Source: Phycisphaera sp.
Lineage (GTDB): Bacteria > Planctomycetota > Phycisphaerae > Phycisphaerales > UBA1924
Length of the DNA stretch: 64,000 nucleotides
NCBI GenBank assembly: GCA_020639255.1
Contig: JACKGZ010000008.1
Coordinates: forward strand, 1-64,000
Direction: 5' to 3'
Below the pieces are notes generated by a model. That model ran no database searches and had not been told where the DNA came from. It saw only the letters and a program-made list of their open reading frames with translations. Made by a program: the position numbers and the translations under genes. Below, in pieces: positions 16,328-26,007 of this stretch (within the stretch, counting starts at the first letter, position 1; each line of letters starts with the position of its first letter).

Positions 16328-19039
16328 CTACTCGGCCGAGTCCTCGGGTGTCGCCTCGTCCTCGGAATCACCCGTATCGGCGACCCTGGCGACGGCCACC
16401 ACGGAATCGCCGTCGTTCAGACCGACCACCTTGACCCCCTGGGTGCCTCGCCCGATCTGGCTGATATCCGAGGCCGCCATGCGGACGAGCTGGCCCTTGC
16501 GGCTGATGACGACGACGTCGTCGGTGTCGGCGACGATGCAGGCCGCGACCGACGGGCCGTTGCGGCTGGTCGTTTTGATGTCGGCCCGGCCCTTGCCGCC
16601 GCGGCTCTGGCTCCGCATCGGGCCCGATTCGGGCTGGACGCGGTACTCGTCGACGAGCGTCCGCTTGCCGAAGCCGTGCTCGGTGACGGTCAAGAGCGAC
16701 AGCTCCGGCTCGACGGTCGCCGTCACCTCGTCGTCGGCGGGGTCGGGCTGCATCGCGATGCGGTCGGCGGCGATCGCCGTCGCGGTGTCGCCCAGCTCGA
16801 TGCCCTTGACGCCCGCGGCGCCGCGGCCCATGAGCCGCACGTCGCCCTCGTTGAACCGGATCGCCATGCCCTTGTCGGTGATGATGATCAGGTCGTCCGA
16901 GCCCTCGGTCAGCAGCACGTTCAGGATCTCGTCGTTGTCCTTGAGACCCACGGCGATCAGGCCCGAGCGGTTGACGTTCTGGTAGTCGCGCAGCGGCGTG
17001 CGCTTCACGATGCCGCCCTTGCTCACGAAGGTCAGGTACTTGCCCTCGTCGTCGAAGTCCTCGACCGTGAGGTACACGCGCGCCCGCTCGCCCTCGCGCA
17101 GGTTGATCAGGTTCACGATCGAGCGGCCCTTGCTCGTGCGGCTCATCTCGGGCAGCTCGTAGACCTTCAGCTTGAACACACGCCCCTGATCGGTGAACAC
17201 GAGCAGGTTCGCGTGCGTGCTGGCGACGAAGACGCGCTCGATGAAGTCGTCGTCCTTCGACTCCGACGCGCGGATGCCCTTGCCACCGCGAGCCTGCGAG
17301 CGGTACGTGTCCAGAGGCAATCGCTTGGCGTAGCCCTGGTGGCTGATCGTCACCGTCACCTCGTGCTCCTTGATGAGCGCTTCGAGGTCGATATCGCCCG
17401 CGGCGTCCTGGATCTCGGTCCGGCGATCGCTCGCGTAGCGGGCCTTCATCTCCTCGCAGTCTTCACGCAGGATATCGAGCACGCGCTGGTGGTCCGACAG
17501 GATCAGCTCGTAGCCCTCGATCTCGGCGACCAGCTCGGCGTACTCCTTGACCAGCCGCTCGATCTCCAGGCCCGTCAGCTGGATCAGGCGCATGTTGCCG
17601 ATTGTCTCGGCCTGCACCCGCGAGAGCAGCACGCCCCCGGCCGGGTCTGCCGCCCGGACCATCTGCATGAGCCTCGGCGGGATCTGCGGCGCAAACGGGT
17701 GTCCCGCGGGGATCTGGAAGCGCTTCTCGACGAGCTTGGTGATCGCCTCTTCGCGCGTCTTGCTGCCGCGGATGATCCGGATCACCTCGTCGATGTCGCA
17801 GACGGCGTAGATCATGCCCTCGAGGACGTGGGCCTTCTTGCGGGCCTCGCGGAGCAGGTGAGCCGTGCGCCGACGCACGACCTCGGCACGGTGCTCGATG
17901 TAGAGGTGGATCATCTCGAGCAGGCTGAGCGTCTTGGGGCGACGCCCGACCAGCGCGATCTGGATCATGCTGAACGTCTGCTGCAGCGGCGTGAACTGGT
18001 AGAGCTGGTTCTCGACGACCGCCGGGTCGCCCGCCTTCTTCAGCTCGATCACGATGCGCGTCTGCGCGTTGCGGCCCGACTCGTTGCGGACGTCGCTGAT
18101 GTCCTTGATCCGCTCGTCCTTGGCGGCCTCGACAATCTTCTCGACGAGGTTGTTCTGCACGAGGGCGTAGGGGATCTCGTCGATCACGAGCGCCTGGCGG
18201 CCGTTGGTCTCTTCGACGTGGCACTTGCCTCGGACGGTGACACGCCCGCGGCCCGTCTCGTAGGCGTCCATGATTCCCCGGCGACCGAGGATGATGCCCC
18301 CGGTCGGGAAGTCCGGGCCCTTGACGCCTCGGCGCGTCACGTTGCCGGCTTCGTCCGTCTCGTCGGTCATGATGTCCGCAAGCGCGATCTCGGGGTTGTC
18401 GATCACGCGCGTGATGGCGTCGAAGATCTCATCCGGGTTGTGCGGGGGCAGGCTGGTCGCCATGCCCACGGCGATGCCCATGCCGCCGTTGATCAGCAGG
18501 TTGGGGAACTTGCCCGGGAGCACCGTGGGCTCTTCGAGGCGGTCGTCGTAGTTGGGCTGGAAGTCGACGGTGTCGAGCTTGATGTCGGCGAGCATGTCGA
18601 CCGCGGCGTGGGTCATGCGGGCCTCGGTGTATCGCATCGCGGCGGGCGGGTCGCCCTCGATGGATCCGAAGTTGCCCTGCGGGTCGATGAGCGGGACGCG
18701 CATCTTCCACGACTGCGCCATGCCCACCAGCGTCGGGTAGATGACCGACTCGCCGTGCGGGTGGTAGTCGCCCGAGGTGTTGCCGGCGATCTTGGCGCAC
18801 TTGAGGTGCTTGCGGTTGGGGCGCAGGTTGAGGTCGTTCATCGCGACGAGAATGCGCCGCTGGCTGGGCTTGAGACCGTCGCGGACGTCGGGCAGGGCCC
18901 GGTCCATGATGGTGCTCATGGCGTAGGTGAGGTAGCTGTCACGCAGCTCGCTCTCGATCTCGAGATCGACCACCTTGCCCGTGATGATCGGCCCGGATGG
19001 CTCCTGGCCGGCCTGCTGCGACTCGTCGAATTCGCTCAT
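16328..19039 (-). CDS. gyrA: DNA gyrase subunit A
   Basis: 903 residues. N-terminal breakage-reunion domain (about 30-510): the active Tyr is in AAMRYTEARM and the quinolone region in GDYHPHGESVIYPTLVGMAQ. The C-terminal beta-pinwheel (about 535-860) has a GyrA-box variant (QARGGKGIRAS, about 575) and several blade repeats, including SRGGKGRADIKT, which favours gyrase over topoisomerase IV. It introduces negative supercoils with GyrB, which is not in the window. The positions matching E. coli Asp82 and Asp87 are Glu and Pro. The acidic C-terminus (DSEDEATPEDSAE) is like that of other GyrA proteins. STAS and transport genes follow on the same strand. Confidence 0.95.
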   Translation of the reverse strand: MSEFDESQQAGQEPSGPIITGKVVDLEIESELRDSYLTYAMSTIMDRALPDVRDGLKPSQRRILVAMNDLNLRPNRKHLKCAKIAGNTSGDYHPHGESVIYPTLVGMAQSWKMRVPLIDPQGNFGSIEGDPPAAMRYTEARMTHAAVDMLADIKLDTVDFQPNYDDRLEEPTVLPGKFPNLLINGGMGIAVGMATSLPPHNPDEIFDAITRVIDNPEIALADIMTDETDEAGNVTRRGVKGPDFPTGGIILGRRGIMDAYETGRGRVTVRGKCHVEETNGRQALVIDEIPYALVQNNLVEKIVEAAKDERIKDISDVRNESGRNAQTRIVIELKKAGDPAVVENQLYQFTPLQQTFSMIQIALVGRRPKTLSLLEMIHLYIEHRAEVVRRRTAHLLREARKKAHVLEGMIYAVCDIDEVIRIIRGSKTREEAITKLVEKRFQIPAGHPFAPQIPPRLMQMVRAADPAGGVLLSRVQAETIGNMRLIQLTGLEIERLVKEYAELVAEIEGYELILSDHQRVLDILREDCEEMKARYASDRRTEIQDAAGDIDLEALIKEHEVTVTISHQGYAKRLPLDTYRSQARGGKGIRASESKDDDFIERVFVASTHANLLVFTDQGRVFKLKVYELPEMSRTSKGRSIVNLINLREGERARVYLTVEDFDDEGKYLTFVSKGGIVKRTPLRDYQNVNRSGLIAVGLKDNDEILNVLLTEGSDDLIIITDKGMAIRFNEGDVRLMGRGAAGVKGIELGDTATAIAADRIAMQPDPADDEVTATVEPELSLLTVTEHGFGKRTLVDEYRVQPESGPMRSQSRGGKGRADIKTTSRNGPSVAACIVADTDDVVVISRKGQLVRMAASDISQIGRGTQGVKVVGLNDGDSVVAVARVADTGDSEDEATPEDSAE

Positions 19040-19157
19040 CCCCGAAGGACTCCAGAGCGGGCGTCCAAGCCCGCCTTTTGGCGCTCAGCAATGGTAGGCG
19101 TGAGCCCGCTCAAGGGCCTCTTTTTCGTGCCTTCGGAACGCGCGATTTCGGTCGATT

Positions 19158-20894
19158 TCAGGGGGCCGAACGGGCTTCCAGACGCTCCAATCCCTCGATC
19201 GTCTGGCAGACACAGATCAGCGTCATCGCGCTGGCCTCGATGGGCATCGTCTGGTCCCACGGCGCGGGCCGGACGCCCCACTCCCAGGCCCCGCCGGCGG
19301 CGTACATGTGCCCCTCGGTTTCACCCGCCGAGAGCTGACGCAGGAACCGCAGCGCGTCGAACATGTGCGCCATCTCGGCGGGCAGCTCGCCCGTCTCGGT
19401 CAGGCTCGGCTCGGCGAGCATCGGGCCCATGAAGGCCAGCGGGCGCGCCACCTGCCACGTCGGGAGTGTGGTCAGCGAGCGCGTGAAGACGACGCCCCCG
19501 ATCAGATCCGCCGAGGCGGCGTCGGTGTCGGCCCGCTGGATCTGCAGCTGCCACATCAGGTCGCGCATCTCGCGCAGCGCGGGCGCCGAGGGCACGCCGT
19601 CGGCGCCGACCAGTTCGAGCTCGGCCAGCCCCAGCCAGGGCATCCGTCCGACCAGCATGCCCGGGTGCTCTGCGCGCCGACACACGGGCATGATCGTGCG
19701 GGCTTCGTCGTAGCGCGCCAGCTTGGCCAAGGCCCACGCCAGCATCGGGCGCTCGGGCACGGGCACCGATTCGATGTCATTGGCCAGCCGGGTGAGCTCG
19801 CCCGACGTCCGTTCGATCGCGAGCGCGCGGTCGGACTCATCGAGCACGCCCGACCGCAGGCTCACCGCCAGCAGCGAGACCACCGCGGCGCCGACGGGTT
19901 CGTCGTCTTTCCACGCGCTCACGATCGCCTCGGCGTCGTACGAGGCTTCCTCGCGGGCGCGATCGGCGCGGTCCTGATTCTGCGTGACGTCGGCGTAGGT
20001 CACCAGCGCGTACATCCGCAGCGCCCGCTGCAGGGGCGAGGGCGCCGAGCGGATCGTGTCGTTCACCGGCATGTACACGCCCACGTCGCGCTGGGCGATG
20101 AGGAAGCCCCCGAGACCATCGGCCCACTCGCGGAGCGCCTGCATCGAGCGCACCTGCGCGCTCTGGATGACCTTGCCCCCGCGCTGGATGAGCCGTGCTT
20201 CTTCGCCGGGTTTCAGCTGCGCGACCTGCCGCGTGCGGAAGCGAAGGATCGTCATCTTGCCGCCCTCGACGACCTCAGGGATCGGACGCATGGCGAGTGC
20301 ACGGTCACCCGTGACGCCCGCGATGAGCCGGCGCAGGGCGCTGGGCACGTCCTGGCTCGTCCAGAGCATCTCGTCCGGGTAGACCGCCGCAGCGAGGTTG
20401 CCCATCCGCAGCGCCACGCCGTGGATGCCCGGCGAGTACCCGTTGAGCAGGTCGGCGTCTTGCTTTGCGACGAACGGGATCGCCGGGCCGGCGATCTCGA
20501 GGCTGATCGTCACCTGCTGGGCGGCGAGCCGAAGCCGGTCCTCGTACATCGCGTCGCGCGTGACGGGCAGCTCGTTGCGCGCCGAGGCGATGGCGATGCG
20601 GGCTGCATCGGAGAGCGAGCGAGCCCCGCCGCCGAAGATCGTCCCGATGCCGATCACGCGTCCCTCGAAGCGGAGTGTGACGCACGCGCCGACGATCTCA
20701 GGGCCGGCCGCGTCCGGGGGCACGTCCATCGCACGTACCCAGGGCTCGAGCATCTCGTACGCCCGGACCGTCTCGACGAGGCTCGGCGGCTCGTCGGCGG
20801 GCTGGGCCTGTGCCGCTGTGCAGATGAAGGGTCCGAGAACCGCGACGAGGCAGAGGGCGAGCGTGACAAGCCGGGTGTTGCCGTGATACAACAT
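19158..20894 (-). CDS. Secreted protein of unknown function, possible AMMECR1-like N-terminal part
   Basis: 578 residues from ATG 20894, which opens a signal peptide (about 1-31, ending CTAAQAQP). The longer frame from 21047 lacks one. Residues about 60-210 (EIVGACVTLRFEGRVIGIG, SDAARIAIASARNELPV, and NGYSPGIHGVALRMGNLAAA followed by ALRRLIAGV) have the order and spacing of motifs seen in AMMECR1 proteins, but this is only a resemblance. Residues about 280-570 are mostly helical repeats, perhaps an alpha/alpha toroid or TPR-like array. It is 118 bases before gyrA on the same strand. Probably periplasmic; no enzyme motif is certain. Confidence 0.6.
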   Translation of the reverse strand: MLYHGNTRLVTLALCLVAVLGPFICTAAQAQPADEPPSLVETVRAYEMLEPWVRAMDVPPDAAGPEIVGACVTLRFEGRVIGIGTIFGGGARSLSDAARIAIASARNELPVTRDAMYEDRLRLAAQQVTISLEIAGPAIPFVAKQDADLLNGYSPGIHGVALRMGNLAAAVYPDEMLWTSQDVPSALRRLIAGVTGDRALAMRPIPEVVEGGKMTILRFRTRQVAQLKPGEEARLIQRGGKVIQSAQVRSMQALREWADGLGGFLIAQRDVGVYMPVNDTIRSAPSPLQRALRMYALVTYADVTQNQDRADRAREEASYDAEAIVSAWKDDEPVGAAVVSLLAVSLRSGVLDESDRALAIERTSGELTRLANDIESVPVPERPMLAWALAKLARYDEARTIMPVCRRAEHPGMLVGRMPWLGLAELELVGADGVPSAPALREMRDLMWQLQIQRADTDAASADLIGGVVFTRSLTTLPTWQVARPLAFMGPMLAEPSLTETGELPAEMAHMFDALRFLRQLSAGETEGHMYAAGGAWEWGVRPAPWDQTMPIEASAMTLICVCQTIEGLERLEARSAP

Positions 20895-21045
20895 GCGTGT
20901 CACGGATGAGGCCCCCGGGCAGCGTGCCCGCAGTTTCGGCCCCGGAACGAGCTCGAAATCGGCCCTGCGACGGATCGCACCGGCCCCCGCCGCCTGTTGG
21001 CACGGGGGTTGCCTTGATGTCTGGCAACTCAAGAGGTGATCCGCC

Positions 21046-21123
21046 ATGAACCAGAATCTCCTGACCCCGCACCGCCAGCGCCTGCTGACCCTTGCCGTTC
21101 TGTGCTTCCTGGCCTTGTGCTAG
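21046..21123 (+). CDS. 25-residue peptide ending in a lipobox cysteine
   Basis: ATG 21046 to TAG 21123, with AGAGGTG 7 bases upstream, an excellent ribosome site. The peptide starts MNQNLLTPHRQR and ends in the hydrophobic stretch LTLAVLCFLALC. It looks like a complete lipoprotein signal peptide whose lipobox Cys is the last residue before the stop. It could be a real small lipopeptide, a regulatory leader, or the start of a broken lipoprotein gene. It is divergent from the secreted gene at 20894 and is followed by a paired-hairpin repeat at 21164. It has no homologue that I recognise. Confidence 0.4.
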   Translation: MNQNLLTPHRQRLLTLAVLCFLALC

Positions 21124-21163
21124 AGCCTATCACGCCCGGGCTGACTCGACGCCCGAGGCTTCT

Positions 21164-21247
21164 GGTGCCACCATGCATCTCTGATGCATGGTGCTCAAAA
21201 CGCCCAGGACTGACCAGCATCACGCATCAGAGATGCGTGATGGCACC
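21164..21247. repeat. Paired-hairpin palindromic repeat, copy 1
   Basis: Two perfect stem-loops with 10-base arms: CACCATGCAT/ATGCATGGTG (21169-21193, loop CTCTG) and CATCACGCAT/ATGCGTGATG (21218-21242, loop CAGAG). The unit is bounded by GGTGCC and GGCACC. The same layout recurs at 34934, 40422 and 40954. The stop codon of the P450 gene (21220-21222) lies inside the second stem. Confidence 0.85.
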
Positions 21248-22896
21248 GAGTTCATGAAGGGGCACTGACTGATATCAGCATGCTGTGCGCCCACGCTCGA
21301 GTCCGGCCTGGGCGTGTTCTGCGCGCCGGGCTCGGCGCTTTCTGTCGGCTCGATCTGTTTGCGTGGCGAGAGCTCGACGAGCACGCCGTCGGCGGGCTTG
21401 GTCGAGACGCCCGCGCGGGCCTCGCTCTCCGCGTTCACCGCCTGGAACTGGAACAGCTTCACGCACGCGCCCACCACGAGCGCGACCTCGAGCTGGCCCA
21501 GGTTCTTGCCCGGGCAGAAACGTGGGCCGTGACCGAAACCAAAGTGCAACAGATCTCGCTTGTTGAACCCCTCGGCCTGGGGCGTGAGCCAACGCTCCGG
21601 ACGGAACGCCCGCGCCGGGTAGCCGGTCTGCGCGACGCCCCAGATCTCCTCGCACCGGTTGGCGTGCCAGACATCGAGCAGGATGTGCGTGTGCGCGGGG
21701 ATATTCAGGGTCTCGCCGCCCGACGTCTCGACGAGCGTGTCCGTCACGGCCCGCCTTGGGTGGAAGTAGAGCGCCGGCGTCAGGCGGAGCGTCTCGTCGA
21801 GCACCGCGTTCAGGTACGTCGCGCCCGCCAGCGCCTCGGGGGTGTACGCATTGATGTGCGCGATCTCGGCGTAGAGCCTCTTCTGCATGTCCGGGTTGCG
21901 CGACAGGTGCGAGATCGCCCAGCTCGCGTACGACGTCGTCGCTTCGAGCGCCCCGGCCAGAAACACGCGGATATTGGCCCGCAAAGCCTCGTCCGGGGCG
22001 TCCGACTCGAACCGAGCCCAGAGGCCCTCCTTGCGCTTGCGGGGCTCGAGGACGCGGGTGGTCAGCTCTTCGAAGGCCGCCTGCGCGCGCTTGGTCTCGG
22101 CGATGCCCCGCGTCCAGTTCGGCACGCGGGCGAGCGGGATGCCCAGCTTGTTGACGACCGTGTCGCGGACGATGTGCTCGATCACCCGGTCGAGCGCGGG
22201 GACGTACCTCTCGCGGATCTCGCTCGGGTCGATGTACGCGCCGAAGAAGTTGCACACGAGCATCTCGAGCATGAGCGACTTGATCTCGGGCTCGAGCGCG
22301 ACTCGCACGGTCGATCCCTCGCGTTCGATGCGCATGCGGAGCACTTCCAGCCGCTCGCGCACGGTCGCGCGGAGCGTTCGCTCGAACTCGTCGAACTTCT
22401 CGGGGACGAAGAGGGCCGCGCGAGCGAAGGGCGGCGTGGAGACTTTCTTCTGGTGCTTCCAGCGCGGCCCGTTGGCGTAGAGGAGCGTGTCGCCCCCGGT
22501 CGCGCGGGCGATGCCCGTCGAGGGGAGCGTGTCGCGGTCGAACATGCCGGGGCGGTCGCCCGTGGCCTGCGAGATCGCTCGGATGAGGCGAGGATCGCGC
22601 GTCACGAGCACGGGCGCGAACCCGGGCACGTCGAGGTACCGCGTGTGCCGGCTCGCGCCCTCGCTGCGCTCGGCGCGGTGGAAGAACGTCTCCAGGATCG
22701 TCAGCGGCTCGCGGTAGTTCCAGGGGTGCGGGAAGGGCAGCGCCGGGCGGGCGTCGTCGAAGTCGATCAGCGGCACTCGCTCGGGCCTTATCGAGCCCGT
22801 AAAGGGCGATCTGCACGCGATTTGCCGGGGGATCTGGCGGAGGCGGGCGTACTTCGGGGAATGGCCTGACTGGGGCTCCTGGTCTGGCGTTGGCAT
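21220..22896 (-). CDS. Cytochrome P450
   Basis: 558 residues from ATG 22896 (GGAG 7 bases upstream). The P450 marks are all present: I-helix AGALEATTSY, K-helix E-x2-R in DETLRL, PERW, and the heme loop FGFGHGPRFCPGKNLG with the axial Cys. It is a soluble-type P450 without an N-terminal anchor; the first 45 residues are not conserved. It should insert oxygen into an unknown substrate with an external ferredoxin or flavodoxin partner (a 2Fe-2S ferredoxin gene is at 40020). The last 40 residues are low-complexity, and the final six plus the stop are encoded by the palindromic repeat, so the C-terminus was probably altered by repeat insertion. It stands alone. Confidence 0.92.
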   Translation of the reverse strand: MPTPDQEPQSGHSPKYARLRQIPRQIACRSPFTGSIRPERVPLIDFDDARPALPFPHPWNYREPLTILETFFHRAERSEGASRHTRYLDVPGFAPVLVTRDPRLIRAISQATGDRPGMFDRDTLPSTGIARATGGDTLLYANGPRWKHQKKVSTPPFARAALFVPEKFDEFERTLRATVRERLEVLRMRIEREGSTVRVALEPEIKSLMLEMLVCNFFGAYIDPSEIRERYVPALDRVIEHIVRDTVVNKLGIPLARVPNWTRGIAETKRAQAAFEELTTRVLEPRKRKEGLWARFESDAPDEALRANIRVFLAGALEATTSYASWAISHLSRNPDMQKRLYAEIAHINAYTPEALAGATYLNAVLDETLRLTPALYFHPRRAVTDTLVETSGGETLNIPAHTHILLDVWHANRCEEIWGVAQTGYPARAFRPERWLTPQAEGFNKRDLLHFGFGHGPRFCPGKNLGQLEVALVVGACVKLFQFQAVNAESEARAGVSTKPADGVLVELSPRKQIEPTESAEPGAQNTPRPDSSVGAQHADISQCPFMNSVPSRISDA

Positions 22897-22999
22897 AACT
22901 GGGCTCCCACTTGCTAGTAAATACTAATCATTCGGAAGCCCGGACACGGGGTTTCATGGAAATCAAGATATCGCAATTGGTATCGTGCATACGAGAGCA

Positions 23000-23011
23000 G
23001 GTGATGGCACC
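23000..23011. repeat. Half copy of the paired-hairpin repeat
   Basis: GGTGATGGCACC matches the right-hand end of the full repeats; no second arm is present. It lies 4 bases beyond the stop of the 23015-23656 gene and may be a decayed copy. Confidence 0.5.
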
Positions 23012-23014
23012 AGG

Positions 23015-23656
23015 TTACTTTGCAGATCGCAGACCGAAGTCCGCGCCGCAGAGTGAGTTGGCCTCCCAGACATCGCGCCACTCCTCGCTCACGATGAACG
23101 CGGTCACCGGATAAAGCGGCACACCCTCGATGAGCGTGATTTGCTGGACAATCGGCTGCCCTGTGTGCGAGGCCCAATCGTTTTCGTACCGCCGAACTTT
23201 GGCGATGTCCCAGATCTCATCCACCCACCCGCACACGCAGCGTTTCACGTCGGCGATCGAAGCTTCGGGCAGCCAGTGCAGATAGACGACGCCCTCTGGT
23301 CGGTAGACGAAATAGCGAACCTCGTACCGCGTGTATTCGCGGCTGAGCATGTCAAATTCAAGCACCTTGACTTCATGCACTCTTTCCGGCTCGATGAGCC
23401 CCTCGCCCACCATGACCTTTCGGGCGCGCTCAGAAATCGCAAGTCCGAATCCATGAACCATCCAAAAGAGGTCGGGCCAGATGTCTCGCTCTTCGATCAC
23501 GAGCGAGTGCGGCTTAGCTCCTTGCCACCACATAGGATGGCGGCAATCCTGGGCGAACGGTCCATCAGTGATGAACCGGGCGAGGTGATGATGGTAGAGC
23601 CGGTCTTCGCCCTTGCCTGAATACGGATAGTTACACAGTCTGTAGTACGCCGTCAT
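23015..23656 (-). CDS. Hypothetical protein, perhaps immunity-type (Imm11/DUF1629-like)
   Basis: 213 residues, cytoplasmic, no signal peptide. I recognise no sure family. The order FWMVHGFGLAISERARKVM in the middle, an aromatic-rich two-layer part, and FIVSEEWRDVWEANSLCGADF at the end resembles the Imm11/DUF1629 group of immunity proteins for polymorphic toxins, but this is a weak, by-eye match. It uses more A and T than its neighbours. It is flanked by the divergently arranged repeat half-site at 23000 and a non-coding gap to rpsA. No toxin gene is adjacent. The start at ATG 23656 has only a weak ribosome site. Confidence 0.55.
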   Translation of the reverse strand: MTAYYRLCNYPYSGKGEDRLYHHHLARFITDGPFAQDCRHPMWWQGAKPHSLVIEERDIWPDLFWMVHGFGLAISERARKVMVGEGLIEPERVHEVKVLEFDMLSREYTRYEVRYFVYRPEGVVYLHWLPEASIADVKRCVCGWVDEIWDIAKVRRYENDWASHTGQPIVQQITLIEGVPLYPVTAFIVSEEWRDVWEANSLCGADFGLRSAK

Positions 23657-23730
23657 CTTCGTTCATTTCGTCACATGCGAGTTCCCGTCCGCGTGCTCAC
23701 GCAAGCGGCTCTTTCTCTGGCTGAGCTTAC

Positions 23731-23764
23731 AAAGAAAGCCCCGCAAGGGATCGCCTTGCGGGGC
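23731..23764 (-). terminator. Rho-independent terminator of rpsA
   Basis: On the minus strand an 11-base perfect stem (23738-23748 with 23754-23764, core GCCCCGCAAGG) with a 5-base loop is followed by TTTCTTT. It lies 33 bases after the rpsA stop. Confidence 0.85.
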
Positions 23765-23796
23765 CTGGTTGAGTTCGGGTTGTCAGACCAGTTCGA

Positions 23797-25545
<1,749 letters not shown>

Positions 25546-25747
25546 TCGTAATCTGTGTCCTTTCCCGATCGTTCGTCCAAGCGGCGCCCCCGGTCGCGGT
25601 CCGGAGCATCACTGGCAAGCGACGGCGTTTCGCCTGGCCTTCGGATCGGCCGGCGGCCCCCCTGGGGCGGTTCGAGGAATGCGGGCCCGTTCACCCGTCG
25701 GCGACGCACCGCCGGGCGCCCCGGAACGCGAGCCGGGGTGGGAGGCA

Positions 25748-25776
25748 ACAGTAGCCTGTCATCGGTCCAAAACCAA
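25748..25776 (-). promoter_or_regulatory. rpsA promoter
   Basis: On the minus strand TTGGTT (25771-25776), a 17-base spacer and TACTGT (25748-25753). Transcription would start near 25741, giving a 5' leader of about 195 bases. Confidence 0.55.
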
Positions 25777-25831
25777 GCCCGTTTGGATACAGATCGGGCC
25801 AAGGGCGTCTTCATCTGGCTGACTGGGTGCT

Positions 25832-25843
25832 TTTGTATACAAA
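25832..25843. promoter_or_regulatory. 12-base palindrome, GntR-like operator candidate
   Basis: TTTGTATACAAA is a perfect palindrome set between the divergent rpsA and gdhA promoters. The TGTATACA core resembles operators of several GntR-family repressors. A related site, TCTGTATACAGA, is at 57698-57709. Confidence 0.35.
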
Positions 25844-25859
25844 GCTGGTGACCCGAACA

Positions 25860-25888
25860 TTGAGGGTGTCCACGGACAGGGCTAGCGT
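25860..25888 (+). promoter_or_regulatory. Probable gdhA promoter
   Basis: TTGAGG (25860-25865), a 17-base spacer and TAGCGT (25883-25888). The match is moderate. Confidence 0.35.
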
Positions 25889-26007
25889 ACAAGCTCACGA
25901 CGTCTGAAACGGGTTCAGCACGCCGGATGAAGCAGGATTGGGGTCGATTCCGACCCGCTCGAGCATCCCGGGAAGCCCGACAGGGCCCCACACGGAGTGT
26001 GTTTTCG

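Larger units (their letters stand above)
25546..26007. other. 462-base divergent regulatory region between rpsA and gdhA
   Basis: It holds no gene. On the minus strand it contains the rpsA promoter and a roughly 200-base GC-rich leader (25546-25741). In the middle is a 12-base palindrome (25832-25843). On the plus strand is a probable gdhA promoter (25860-25888) and a partial palindrome TGAAACGGGTTCA near 25907. The gdhA open frame extends back to 25927, but those residues are not family-like. Confidence 0.6.

Noticed and set aside
16328..19039. ParC (topoisomerase IV subunit A) instead of GyrA
   Set aside because: Length and the GyrA-box variant QARGGKG with a full pinwheel favour GyrA.
16676..19432. 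Open frame of more than 900 codons opposite gyrA
   Set aside because: It mirrors gyrA codon by codon; long antisense frames are expected in GC-rich DNA. It matches no family and has no ribosome site.
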